Positions 1 through 11,900 of a stretch of 64,000 nt of DNA are shown in pieces. The DNA comes from Balanoglossus misakiensis. Taxonomy: Eukaryota > Hemichordata. Position numbers and translations under genes: made by a program. Location: NCBI GenBank assembly GCA_040954595.2, contig CM082576.2, positions 620,001-684,000 of the forward strand, written 5' to 3'. Under the pieces are notes generated by a model, which worked only from the letters and a program-made list of their open reading frames with translations, was not told where the DNA came from and did not search any database. Position 1 is the first letter of the stretch; each line of letters starts with the position of its first letter.

Positions 1-3000
1 TATCAAAGCTTTTCACAATTAACAACCAAGTGTAAACTTGAAATTTGAGCTTGTTTCTGGAAAGTCTGATGGCCTAGTTGAAAAATAATTTAAAATATAA
101 TTGTTGATTATAGCATTAGCACAAAGAAATTTAAAAAGTTAACAGATTTTAGTATATGACAGTTGTGAATATGAATTGCATTTCATTTTTTTCAGTAAAA
201 TTCCTTTGCTGACATGTACACTGAAAGGAGACATTATAAACAACACAGCCAAACTATCAAGAATATTGGTACTTCCACGCCAAATTCGTAAAGCAAGCGC
301 TTTCAGCATTTTAATGATGAAATGCACAACAGGATTTAGTTTAAATTTCAAATTCTTAAGAATAGTATTATTTAGCATGGACATAGGGCTGTGATTCATG
401 GTTAAATGAATATTTTTACAAAATCTGTATCTTGCCTGTGGTGTCTGTCTGTTTGTCTGTTCCCTCCCCCTCAGACAATCACAGCAATGAACTTCCTGAA
501 AGACATATTGTACACTGTTTCTGGTCCTACTTAAAAGAAGTAGTTCATTTAATGAAAACCACAGAGTTATCTCACTCCAACAGGGCTGGTAGGGTCATGG
601 TCTATAAAACCTTCAAACTCACACTCTTCCAGAGTATGTTTGAAATACAATGTTTGTTAAGGGCCATATGAGTGCCTGAGCGAACAAATTACCTGTTTGC
701 TTTAATATCTCATAAATCAGGGGACTCATTAATATGCGTCCTGAGCTTCAGTTGTGAATACAGGCAGAAGTGCAAGAAAATTAATGAAAATAATAGGCTA
801 TTCCCATTGCAGTGGGCATTGACATTTTCACAATGAAAACTTTCATCAGTCAGTTTTGACAAACAGGCAATTCAGAAGCCACCACTCCCATCATGCACTG
901 CAGCGTTGAATTCACAACATGGCTGCCAACGGAACATTGCAGTATTTTCGTCTTATGTGTTGATGCAGTATTTGCGGGGATTCAAGATATCTGACCAGAA
1001 ATTTCACTGAATCAAACAGAATCCAGAATCCCCCCCCCCCATTATGTGTATGTATGGATCGAACCACAAACTTTAATAATAAGGTTAAGGTTGGAAACCA
1101 TTTCAGACACAGTCAGTGAATTCCTCACTTGAAAGAATTCCATTTCATAACATGAATCTTTTTAATATTGAGATGCATAGTACACATCTAAAAGAGTCTA
1201 TAAAAATTACACATTTAGCTTGCATCCTAATTTTCACTCAATTTGAATCAATTGGATCTTTTTAATGTTTTCTCCTGTATTAAAGTAATAAATTGATGTC
1301 ATTATTAAATATCTGCCTCTGTTCAAATAACCAATCACCCGCAGTGGAGGGTGAAAGGTCATGAAGGAGAGACAGAAGACTGCTCATCCTCTACTTGGAG
1401 GGGAAAAAACGAAGACTCCATCCAAAAGCAATCAAGTAAATGATTCCTTCCACCTTGACACTAGTGGACAGATTATTGGCAAAAGTAGCAGAAACCTCTG
1501 AGTAGCCTCTACAGTGTCCCCCTTACTTTTCTTCCCCACAGCAATTCTTTTGTACAGTGCCGAATCATTTTGCTTCCTGTTGTGGTGGGCAATGATCGGC
1601 ATGACAACAAAAGGATCAATGACAACAGCCTATGGGAAGAAACAATTAGTTGAAACTTCTGACAGTGCTTCAGAAGTACTCAGGGTAAAAGTACAGCTCT
1701 GAGCTGCCATGCCAGTAATACAAAACAAAATCTCGATTTTATATAAAAAAACAATCCGTGCCTAACATTTTAAGCAATCAGAATAATCAAGAATATGCTT
1801 CAATTTATAAAGATTAATGAAGAAAACAATGCATGGTTGGATGAAAACCAATTTTTGCTTTTACCTGGTAATTAAAAGCCCTCTGGAACTAGTGGAATGT
1901 CTATTTTGAACAGATGTCACGTCTGGTGAGCTAGACTTAAAAAAAAGATATTTGGTATTTTTTTTTCATTCCTATGTTTGTTAAACTGTGCACAGCAGAG
2001 CACCATAGCCTCTGGATGAATTTTCAGGAAACCACAAAATCGGAACTTTGAAGTTTTGATTCAATAAAATCCACAGTGTATCTTACTTCAAATGATCCAA
2101 AGACACAGATCTGTGATTATCGATTCCTAAATATCATAATGGTGCCATGTTTGTTTGAAGATGTTCACAAATATAAATCAGGAGCCTTGCGCCATGTTTA
2201 AATTTACAACTGGTTGGCATATTATAAACTAATATACCGGGTCTACGGTGTGTACTATTAGGATTATTTTTTTTACTTTTTTTTTTATTTATCATCAGGT
2301 AGCTTTCATTATTTGTATTACTTCTGACCTTCAGAAGTTTTCTTTCCTGTGTTTACAATGAAAAGTGTTTTTCTTCTTCCAGAATTTGAAAGAAGGAATA
2401 TAGAAAAGGGTGTCAGAGATATGACATATCTCCACAACTCAGAATATTTGAAGACAGATCACAAGGGAAGAACAACTGTTGCAAGAAGAAAAACCAAAAT
2501 CCCCAAATATGCATTTTCCCCAAAAGTGTTTCATCTAGCATGACCTATGACGGCTGAACTGCAGAAGTAAAGTGCTGGGTGCATCAGTGAAAACCATCCA
2601 CTGACGATTATAATCGCAGCACAGAATGGAACAGTTCATATTGATTTGAAATCTGATAGCTTGGGTCACCTGTTGCACTCTTACTGACAACAATATAGGG
2701 CTCTTCAGCTCACTGAACAGCTGAAGGGTGCCATTGTTCAAGTTTAGAAGATACTTTAGACACATCATAGTGTACTAATACATAGAGTTGCCAAAGAGAT
2801 ACTTAAACAGAGACACAAGACTTTATTTTTATAGGGACGATCACCAGATAAAACACACTCTATTCTTCAGAATCAAATTCACAAATCATCACTAGTATTA
2901 GACTTTAGACTTGTTGTCAACACTTTTTCTGGCAACAACCTGTACTGCATTACCCAATCATTTAAAATTGTTCAGCTTGGCACAAAACCTGTATGGGGTT

Positions 3001-6000
3001 TTAAAATGCCCACATTATTCACAACCACTGAGTCTTGCAAGCTCAATAATATAGCCAAGGGCAAAAACCCACCAATTGATTGACAAAAATTAAGATCAAC
3101 ACTTTTTCTGCGATGTGGTGCTGTGCGAGAACGAATGCAAGGATGAAGAAAATAGGGGGCCATTGCAATGGTTTCCCTGGTAACGGCAACTCTGTATTTT
3201 CCCTTTAGCATAACAACTGTGCCAGTTGCTGAATACAGACATCAAGAGAGATTTGGCAGAGGACAATTCCAGCATCTTCTTGGAAAACAAGCAGTGATGA
3301 CCCCTGTCATTCTATACAATGTCAGAATGTTACAAAGAACAGATTTTTTTGTCATTGTCTTTGTTTATGGATTGAGAAAGTCAAATACAATGTATTTGGT
3401 TCCAGTTGATCTGTTATGTAACTGCTTCTCTCTGTTTCATTTATGCAGGATCCAATTCACCTGAACAAAAAAAACTTACAAGACAAATGAGATACTATGC
3501 AAAATACGATCATTTACCCAAGAAAGTCAAAAAATCTTACCGTCCGTATGACGAAGTCTGTGCACTTCTATTGTCTTGGTATCTGTCAGAATGGTTCTGC
3601 CGACCTATGCAAATCAGAATCAGAATAAAAGCAAGTATGTGAGTTTGGCAATTCAATAAGCCACAGGTACATAGAAGCTGGAAGCAAAAGGCAGAACTAT
3701 GGAAGGAAAGCTGCTGTTGGTTAAGATGTTGCTGACTGGTTGCCATGGAAAATCACAGCTATAAAAATCGAAAGTTTCAGAAGCAACAGCTACTCACACA
3801 ATCAGATACATGACTGTGTTAATGTGAGCGGTACTCACTATAAAAACATCAATGGTGAATCCAGATTTGAATGGTGTGTTTGTGTGTGTGTGCATGCGTG
3901 TATGCATGTGTGTGCGTGTGTGTGTGTGTACAAATGTGTGTGAATGGCATGTTTGTGGGTCTCTGTATACGAATATGTACCTATGTGTGTATACATTGTT
4001 ACTGAACATATGAATGCTATTTCAACAAATCAGGGGTTTTATATGTAATCACTTTTGGATTTAGACTATCGCTCTCCAGGCATGCACTGAGAATGTGAAG
4101 ATGCACTTTGGAGGAGGGCAGAGAGCTGCGTGTATGACTGCTTTTTCGTTAGTCACTCGCATAGAGGTGGTGTTCCAGACAGTCAGCGATACGGATCTAT
4201 TCCACCTGGTATGAAGCACCATCCACAGTCACTCAAAAAGCATACTCCAAAACAACTCCGTTGGGTTGGTAAAGTTACAGTGTGTACCGCAAAGAGCTCC
4301 TTTTAGGTGTGCCACTGAAAATAGCTCTCTGTTGATGGGTTTTTAGTGCTGTTAACACAAGCTCTGTAGGTCCTTTTTGAAGTTGCTCATTATGGAAGTA
4401 AATGGGGACTCGAGTATCAAATGCTTTTTGAAGTTTACTACGGCGAAGACACCCCAATTACACATAAAAGTGGCTATATGCTTACTTGCGATCACTAGTA
4501 TTATGTGTACTCAAGGCATCAAACATTTCTGAAGATGTGTAATTTCCCTTCTCTGCCTGACTACCATATCATATATCAAGTCAGGGAAAAGAAATACCAA
4601 CAGAAAACTCTTCTTCCCTCAAATAAGACACCAAAAGCAAAGATGCCTCTATGATGTATTTATGTTTTGTGAATGTGCTTCTGGTTTCATTGAAAACATT
4701 GGGCAAGGTGTTGAAAGCAAAGCAGTGGCAATTTGAAAAGATGTTAATGATGAGGAAACACCATGTCATACTGAACACTCCAAACTGGAGAGTTCAGCTC
4801 TTTCAGACAATAAAGTGAAAATTGTTTTGACATATGTGGCGTCTTCAAAAATACTGTAGTTGACAAGCCTTCGTGCTTTCATTGTCAGTTATGAAACATC
4901 TCTCTCGCACAAGGGCAATACACGGCACATCACAACAACTACTGGTTGGTGAAGTACTTTTTATGCATAAAACAGGGGGCCATTGCACTCGACTAAAGTT
5001 GGAAAATTGGCAAGGAATGGAATGTGGAGAGACTGCAAAACATGAGAACTTGAAGAGCTGTCTTCACTGGAAGGCAAGAGCGAAAATAGATGTCAAAACG
5101 TGCTGGCACATTATCTATAATTCCCTGTTTCTAAATATATGACTAGACAAGTTTGAGTGGAGCCTGTGAGCTGCTGATAGATAAACATGCAGACGGGTGG
5201 GCGGGGAGAGAAGAAAGTGTAGTGATGGGAGGTATAAGGGAGGATCATTATTGCCCAGATATGGGATGTCATATACAGTTGTGGATTGAAACAAGATGGT
5301 CATAGGAGTACATCACTTGTGTTTAATTACCATTGATAACTGTGACCTGTGGGGAAAGAGACAAGGGCTTGATGAATACACTCTGTAAAGAACTGTAGCA
5401 CTTCACTAAATGTTAAACAGAAAGAAAGTCTGACATGTCACCATATTGCCTACTCTAGGTTTGTCACAAATGCAACACAGGGTCAGAGTTGGCAACTCCA
5501 ATGCTTTCAACATGTTGTCCCTTATAAATATTTAAAAGCAACAATAAGCTTTTCACTCCTAAAGTGCATTAAAAGGGGAGGCGAGAGAGAAAGAGAACGG
5601 GGCAAGACTTATACAAAAAAAATGTTTTTTTAGAGTGGTGTATGGTCACAGACAAAAAATGAATGCTGAGGTATTGTTGACTAGGATATGCAGACTTGAC
5701 ACAATATGTTTCAACACAAAGTCGGGGATGCACCAAACACATGTTGTTTTAAAAAGCACACAAAGACCAGTCTCAACAGTTGACATCTTTTTCTATTTAA
5801 TCTTTTCATGCGAGAGACTGAACCGGCTGAGACAATATCACTTGGGACTAGCCTAATTGAAAATTAATATCTGTAATTACAGTTTTCTCAATGCAAATAC
5901 TGCAAGTTGGCCAGACTACCCAGATGGCACAATACCATGGAGTGTGTCTGATATGATACCCCAGTATTGCTGGCTGGCCGTAGCATGGTACAGATCATTC

Positions 6001-6170
6001 ACTGTTGTGGGAGGAAGATATAGTTTTAAACTTATGCATCTGCTAGGTTTACTTAGAAGCATGCCAATATGATTAACTCTGGCCTGCCACTCCATTTTTT
6101 ACACTCAGAAAAAAAAAGACATTTAGACTCGCAGGGGAAATTCACGTTGACAGCCCTCCTCCTATTGTAT
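1..6170. other. Gene desert, block 1: no gene recognised
   Basis: AT-rich sequence with scattered frames under 100 codons, none with a recognised motif or a convincing pair of splice sites. It contains C11 at 1030-1040, a (TG)n microsatellite at 3873-3942, and an AT-rich segment at 700-830 with CATTAATATGC. Nothing supports an RNA gene. Confidence 0.6.
3873..3942. repeat. (TG)n-rich imperfect microsatellite
   Basis: About 70 bp of TG repeats interrupted by GCATGCG and similar steps, largely alternating purine-pyrimidine. It produces spurious cysteine/histidine-rich frames on both strands. Confidence 0.95.
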
Positions 6171-6892
6171 TATGTCAGGAGATTTGTACCCATTTGCATA
6201 TGATATGTCCAATTGGTGATATCGGGTGCATCATTTTCAATCAGGCCTGACAATTCAAATCCCAGACAAGCAGAGAAAAGTGGAATAGTCACAGCCACTG
6301 GGGAATGCCTCTCCAAATGACTCCCTCCAAGCTACACATAATACTAATACTATACCATGACTCATTTATGGGTGTGCGCACCGATAGCTGAAGATGATAC
6401 TTCGGTGGCGTTCCATCCGAGAGCATGTTTTCACTCAGGGCCTGCCACAATAAGCCGAATCAAATCATAGCTTTTCTGATCACTCCCCTGCAGGGGCTGA
6501 CATTACTCATGCAGAAAGCAAAAAAAAAAATCGGAGATCAAATTCATTTTTCACAGCTCAGGCGTTGTATACTATTAATGTAGCGTGCTATCATGTATAA
6601 AGCTCTGTGTGTTGTCTAGGTGATGCTGCAGTGATCTGTGACATGCTCTGTTGCCCCCAAGTCTTTGTAAGGTTGGAAAGCAGGCATGCACTCGTGGTGT
6701 AGTGATGCAACCTGCATCCTATTCTTCTTTGTTTATGCCCTTCCACTTGGTGAAGCAGCAACTGAATATTTGATGACAAGTGAGGACACTATTTAACATA
6801 CATTTCCCTGGGGCCAACAATTCCGTGTAAATCTACAATTATAACTGTTGAAGCTCTTTATAGCGCTGTCCACATCACAACAAGTTTTGCAG

Positions 6893-6944
6893 ACATGCAC
6901 ATGCACACACGTGCATAAACATGCACATGTGCATACATGCATAT
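6893..6944. repeat. Alternating purine-pyrimidine tract (CA/TG with CATG steps)
   Basis: About 50 bp of repeated ATGCAC, ACGTGCAT and GTGCATAC units. Such tracts can adopt Z-DNA under supercoiling; nothing further is visible. Confidence 0.9.
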
Positions 6945-7657
6945 AGCATCCAAATTAAGTAGAGGATGAGCTTCATGTTATCATTCCTAATTTATTAACT
7001 TTTTCATCCAATTAACTCAAATCAAATATGCTACAGTTTAATTAAACTCTTTAAAGGGTGATTAATATAAATAACAATTATATTAAAATTAAGTAGTTGT
7101 ACACATGTATCCAAATTAAAATTGACATGTAGTAGTGACTACTAGATTGTGGCCAAGCCCTCTATGGCAGCAAACAGTTCAGTGGACAGCAAAAGGTACA
7201 TTCATTGGACGGAACAACTGAGGCAGATGGTTATCTAGCAGAGGAAATTTCAGCACAACGCCTGAGCTTCAAGTGTGGTGGTTTTACACACTTTTCAAAA
7301 GACTATTGTGTATACAGGGATAGCATTTACGTCACACACCCAAAGCATGGCGATGTGATAGCCAAGTACCCAGCCCCTGAAAAAGTTTCAACATTTGTCT
7401 AGTCGGTGATGCCAGGTTTCTGGGAGATCATAAAAGATCAAGGAATGGTCGAATTTTTCAATACGTGATTTCAAGCAGAGCAAATTGAGTGAAATGTTGT
7501 TAGAGAATGCTCTATTTGCTTGAGAAGAGCCATGAATCAGATAAAACATGTTTGTGTGTGGCAGTGATACTAAACTCCACCTCCGTCCACCCTAGCAGTA
7601 CTTGTTAGCACCTATTTCAATGGGACAAGTCAACCTTTGCTGCATAATTCATGCTAG

Positions 7658-7911
7658 CCCCCCCCCCCCTCCACCTCCTTTGCAGCATTCCATCCAGGCG
7701 TAGAACAGCTGTGATCGGTCTCTGTTACACACACACACACAGGGTGTTGAATTTTCCAGTGACCTGCTCTCTCTCTCCCTCCACTCCTCATTCTCTGTAA
7801 AGTTATGCCCCTGGGGCAAACTGTACATTTGTGACAGTTGGGCAGTAGAGTGGCTGCTGAAACCCAATACTCAAGACAGTACACCAAATGGGGAAGGGGG
7901 GGGGGGGGGGG
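7658..7911. repeat. C12 run, (CA)n and G16 run in 250 bp
   Basis: C12 at 7658-7669, a short (CA)n at 7727-7741, a CT-rich stretch near 7768-7790, and G16 at 7896-7911 followed by GAGAGAGA. The C and G tracts could pair as a large-loop hairpin, and the G16 tract has quadruplex potential. ORFs here are composition artefacts. Confidence 0.9.
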
Positions 7912-8320
7912 AGAGAGAAATTGCCAGCCCCAACACATTTGCTTCATGATGCCTCCCGGCAAAAAAAGTGAAAAAACTCACAACTCCCATAGTTCCGATG
8001 TGCCCACATGCACCGAATTTTCGCCAAGTTTCCATGGTTACCTGCCAGTGCAAGTACGTCATGGTGATGACAATTACAAACATAAACAAGAGCACTAATT
8101 TGTCACACAATGCCTGTTAGTAAAGCTAATAGGGCTCTAGTCAATAAATGTAAATACTCATCCCAAAGAAGGAAAAGGCACACGGCTATTTGATATTCAG
8201 ACAACTTAACACTAATCACTATTAAATATATGCATTTCCATCCAGAAACTTCAAAGAAAGTACAAGAAAATGGCAGAAAACATGAAGTCCCAGATGGTAC
8301 GTGCTAATAAGTTGTGCATC

Positions 8321-8386
8321 TGATCAGCCAATTGGCTTTGACAGGTCATTAAATTAAGGCCAATTAGGGCTTATTACAGGCAAGAA
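8321..8386. promoter_or_regulatory. Candidate cis-regulatory element centred on a CCAAT palindrome
   Basis: AGCCAATTGGCT (8326-8337) is a perfect 12-bp palindrome. It is followed at once by TGACAG (TALE homeodomain type, 8339-8344) overlapping AGGTCA (nuclear-receptor half-site, 8343-8348), then ATTAAATTAA and CAATTAG. Motif density is high for about 60 bp. Confidence 0.25.
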
Positions 8387-8744
8387 GAGCAAATTTGAAC
8401 ACATGTCCACTACCTATACAAATCACAAAGGCAGCTAGTAAACAAATAGTGATTTCTCAATATTTACACACTCAATACAGTTGACATGATAATACCCTTC
8501 AACTTTGCATTGTGAAGCCAATCAGACACACATTGGTTAGACCTTCTATAGCTACAAAGGAATCCCGGCACATCGCCATTTTTTTTAGGGGGGGGGGGGT
8601 TCTTTATTTCTGTTAGCCATTCAGGATCGCCCAGAAAACCTGAGAAAGTTGTCCAATTACAGAACCAGAGTTATTTGTGTGTTGCGGGCTGTTTAATTTC
8701 TACCATTGTTGGTTGGCAAATCGTCAGTATTGAGACTGGCTGAA

Positions 8745-8822
8745 TCTTATTTGCATTAGCACAAAAGCAAAACAAAGCAGGAGGATTAGTTGGCAGTTCC
8801 TAGGAGGGATTGTTAATCCACA
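8745..8822. promoter_or_regulatory. Cluster of K50-homeodomain (Otx/Gsc-type) sites
   Basis: GGATTA at 8783-8788 and the inverted pair GGATTGTTAATCC at 8807-8819 lie within 40 bp, following TTATTTGCATTAG near 8750-8762, which holds an octamer-like core. Paired GGATT/AATCC arrangements bind K50 homeodomain dimers in other animals. Candidate only. Confidence 0.25.
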
Positions 8823-9351
8823 CCTCTGCCATCAGTGGGTCAAATCCCCACTTGAAAAGTGTGAAACACTTTTCTCCATCAATTAAAATCCCCCTAGATT
8901 GTTTGATGGGGTGGTCCCGTCATTAACTGGCCACACAATGCCAACCTTACACCTCGGACAAAGACATGTTGAGCAAACAAGTGAATTGCTGCCAATTTGG
9001 TATTTGTGGCCATTCTCCTTGATGGTGTTCAGTATGTGCAGGTGTGCAAAGAATGGCCAATCCCTCTTCAATTTGTCCAGACTTCTTTTCTTTTCTCCCC
9101 CCTCCCTTTTTTTTTCTTCTCTGGCACCCAATTCTCTGTTTGCTGCCTCATTCAGGAGTGCAGGCTGGGGTACTGTAACTCTATATCCGCCGTGCCTTCA
9201 GGACTGTGAAAAGTCAGTGAACATACATGGCGATCTGTTTTATGGTGATGTTAGTAAGTCTACAAAATGCAAACTGTCCTGTGTAAGAAGGATACACTGT
9301 TTCACAATGGAGGAAAAAAGCCAGGCAGCCTGTAAGTTACTCTCTGATATC

Positions 9352-9493
9352 CACACACACACACAAATCAGTCCGCAAACATCTCTTTTGTTACTGCCAG
9401 CTCCAATTCCATCCAAGCCTTCAAAAGTTGTGGTCTGTATACTTTGTTGTGTACACAAGCCAAGCTGAGATTTATTGTGTGTGTGTGTGTGTA
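9352..9493. repeat. (CA)n and (GT)n pair
   Basis: (CA)7 at 9352-9365 and (GT)9 at 9476-9493, about 110 bp apart in opposite orientation, so the arms could pair. Likely two independent microsatellites. Confidence 0.85.
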
Positions 9494-9900
9494 TGTTGAG
9501 AATTTGAGTGAAAGTGTATACGCCAGTCAAAACTTTATCAAGTACTTCATTGGTAACTTTTTTTTAGAGCCGATTGGGCGAGATCTTCTTGATAAGACGG
9601 AACGAGCTGACTTGACCTGAACTTGAGGTGATTCAATTTATGCACAAGGGGTGTTTTCCCACAGGGCATAATCCATCAGCCTTAACTACTCATATCTGCT
9701 TTTTGTGTGTAAATGGTGAAAGTCAAAGCCTACAGAATCCCCCCCCCCCCCACAAAATGCAAACACTGGAATCTCAACAGTTGTGGATGACTAGAGCAAG
9801 TTTGTGATTGGCAGGGTCTGTTTGAATGGCTTTCGTTAACGGCTTGTTTCCACTGACTGTAATGATTTTCATAACGATTTAATTTTCACTGTGGGGACAG

Positions 9901-9980
9901 TGCCCTTCAATCAAAGCAAACAGGTCTTTAATTAATTCATTCACAGAATGTATAATCCCAATTAATGGCAAAGGTGTGAA
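9901..9980. promoter_or_regulatory. Candidate cis-regulatory element: TCF, Fox, homeodomain and T-box motifs
   Basis: Within 80 bp there are ATCAAAG (TCF/LEF-type, 9910-9916), GCAAACA (Fox-type, 9916-9922), TTAATTAATT (9928-9937), TAATCC (K50 homeodomain type, 9953-9958) and AGGTGTGA (T-box half-site, 9972-9979). Each motif is short and occurs by chance, but the close packing of different classes is typical of developmental enhancers. No coding frame spans it. Confidence 0.3.
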
Positions 9981-11851
9981 CTTTTGGTTCAGAAAATAAA
10001 ATATGTGCAACAGCCTTTGATTAATAACTAGGCAGTTACTGATTTGAAATTGTAACGGACGAAAATTTCAAATTACGATGGAAACCAGACAATCGTATTT
10101 GATAAGCATTATGGACTATAAGCAAAACAATATTTTGCATGCATTAATGCATATTATTCTATCGTACCCCGCAATGCAATTTAATCGTATAACATTAAAC
10201 TGATATGAATACTAAATTACATGTTTTCATTAACAAAAAATAAGATGGCGAAACATACAACAAAGCGTCATGTACAGTATATACATGCCTGTGCAATAAA
10301 TCGTATCCAATCAAGACGCGGCTGGGATTCCTATTAGATTTGCCGGCGGTGTTAAAGAAAAAAAAAATACTTGTCTACTGGGATTGCGACAAATGCGAGT
10401 CTTTGTCGGGACTTGGTGGTAAGACTGCATCTTGAGACCAAGATGAAACTTACACCAGCTGGGCAAACAGTATTAAGTGAACCCCACACCATTTAGAGTG
10501 ATACCTTTTCTTCAAGTTTACAAAATTTCAGGTCTTCAACCGCAGAACAGACTGCTACACCTGAACACAAAACACATTTCCTGGCATAGTGTGACTTCCT
10601 CCTTTTCCCTAAAATGGACAAGCATTCTCACTTTCCAATGAGGAAATCTTCTCCCTTGCTGGCTTTTGTAGCAAACAAAAACAGAGGAAAACTTCTGCTA
10701 AAAGGTTTTTCAGCTTGTGGTAAATGATGGCGGAGCAAAAATTGTATTAAGGCTCCTAGAGGAAGTCTGTCCTTAGCAGACTTGAGAGCCGTGGTGGTGA
10801 TTAAAAAAGGCAACGCAGCTCAGCACAATTTCCAAATTCAAAATTAGATTCTGAAGTCAGTGCATTTACTGGCTCTGATTACGCTTTAGCTAAAGCCTCT
10901 CGTCCACATTTTTTTTTCTCCTGCTGTTGCAATGAGATGCAAGAGGTTGCTAGGTTGCCAGACTCATAACGGCATCATCTTTGTGTGGCCAACTTTCCAC
11001 TCTGTCTTGCCAACTTGGTGGGCATTGCATTTGGAGGACGTGCTATCTCAGAATGAAAATAATTGTCGTAATTACTGCAGACATTTGAGTGACTCTCCCT
11101 TCTTGTAAATTCAACATATAATGCACAGTGGAGCAAATTGTAGCTTCCATAACAGTCAAGTACACTTTCTTCCTAATGCACTGGGAAGACCCACATCCAG
11201 GTTTTCCTTACATTTCGTTTATCTTCCACTGTGAAACCCTGCACTGAATTTGTACTGGGTCTGAATTTTTTTAAGGGGGGGGGTGTTTTCATACAACTTA
11301 TCCTTTATACATGTAGCAGAGTTTCTACATGATGCAAAGAAAATATTCATGCAAATACTTGATAAATTCATCTAAGGTCAAGCCAGTTCGCAGAGTCCAA
11401 CATGAAGTAAGAGTAGACGACGTCATGGCTGCGAGAGCCCAAAACCCCTAGTGTTGCTACTTCTAGTGTTTCAGTTGATTGGTTAGAACAGTTGTTAAAA
11501 TATTCACAAGACTTTATCTGCATGTTTCTTCAAAATGGGAACACTAAGGTCATAGTTACTTGTCAGTTTAATATGGTTTCTTTTTGGTGATGCGAATACT
11601 GCAGTGTAGTGAAACTGATTTGGAAAGAGTTTTTTTATTTGTGCTCCAATGTTTTCACTGACCTCCATTCTGCAGATTTTCACAAAGAAAAATAACTTTT
11701 ACAGGGGTACGATTAAGGTGCGTTCACGTCAATAAAAAGCATTTTCATTTATTTTAAAGACTAAGACACCAACTTTGTTTGGATGGCAAACCAGAAATGC
11801 CAATAAGCTGCAAAAATCAGTGACTGACGCTATCTATTCCTGCATTAATTC

Positions 11852-11885
11852 GTTCATTCATTTATTCATTCATTCATTTATTCAC
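11852..11885. repeat. (ATTC/ATTT)n tetranucleotide repeat
   Basis: About 34 bp of TTCA/TTTA units (CATTCATTTATTCATTCATT). Simple repeat in gene-free DNA. Confidence 0.9.
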
Positions 11886-11900
11886 AGGCATTCTGACTGA

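Larger units (their letters stand above)
6171..11900. other. Gene desert, block 2: richest in regulatory-looking segments
   Basis: No gene recognised. It holds an octamer ATTTGCAT (6192-6199) beside CCAATTGG, an AT-rich homeodomain-core segment at 6970-7110, the candidate elements near 8.3, 8.75 and 9.9 kb, several microsatellites, and G or C tracts at 7658, 7896, 8588, 9739 and 11275. The longest desert frame (8899-9468, plus, 189 codons) has no domain, and part of it reads through a pyrimidine tract. Confidence 0.6.

Noticed and set aside
8899-9468. 189-codon plus-strand ORF, the longest in the desert
   Set aside because: No domain, signal or conserved motif. Part of it reads through a long pyrimidine tract (FFSPPSLFFSS) and a (CA)n repeat; composition explains its length.
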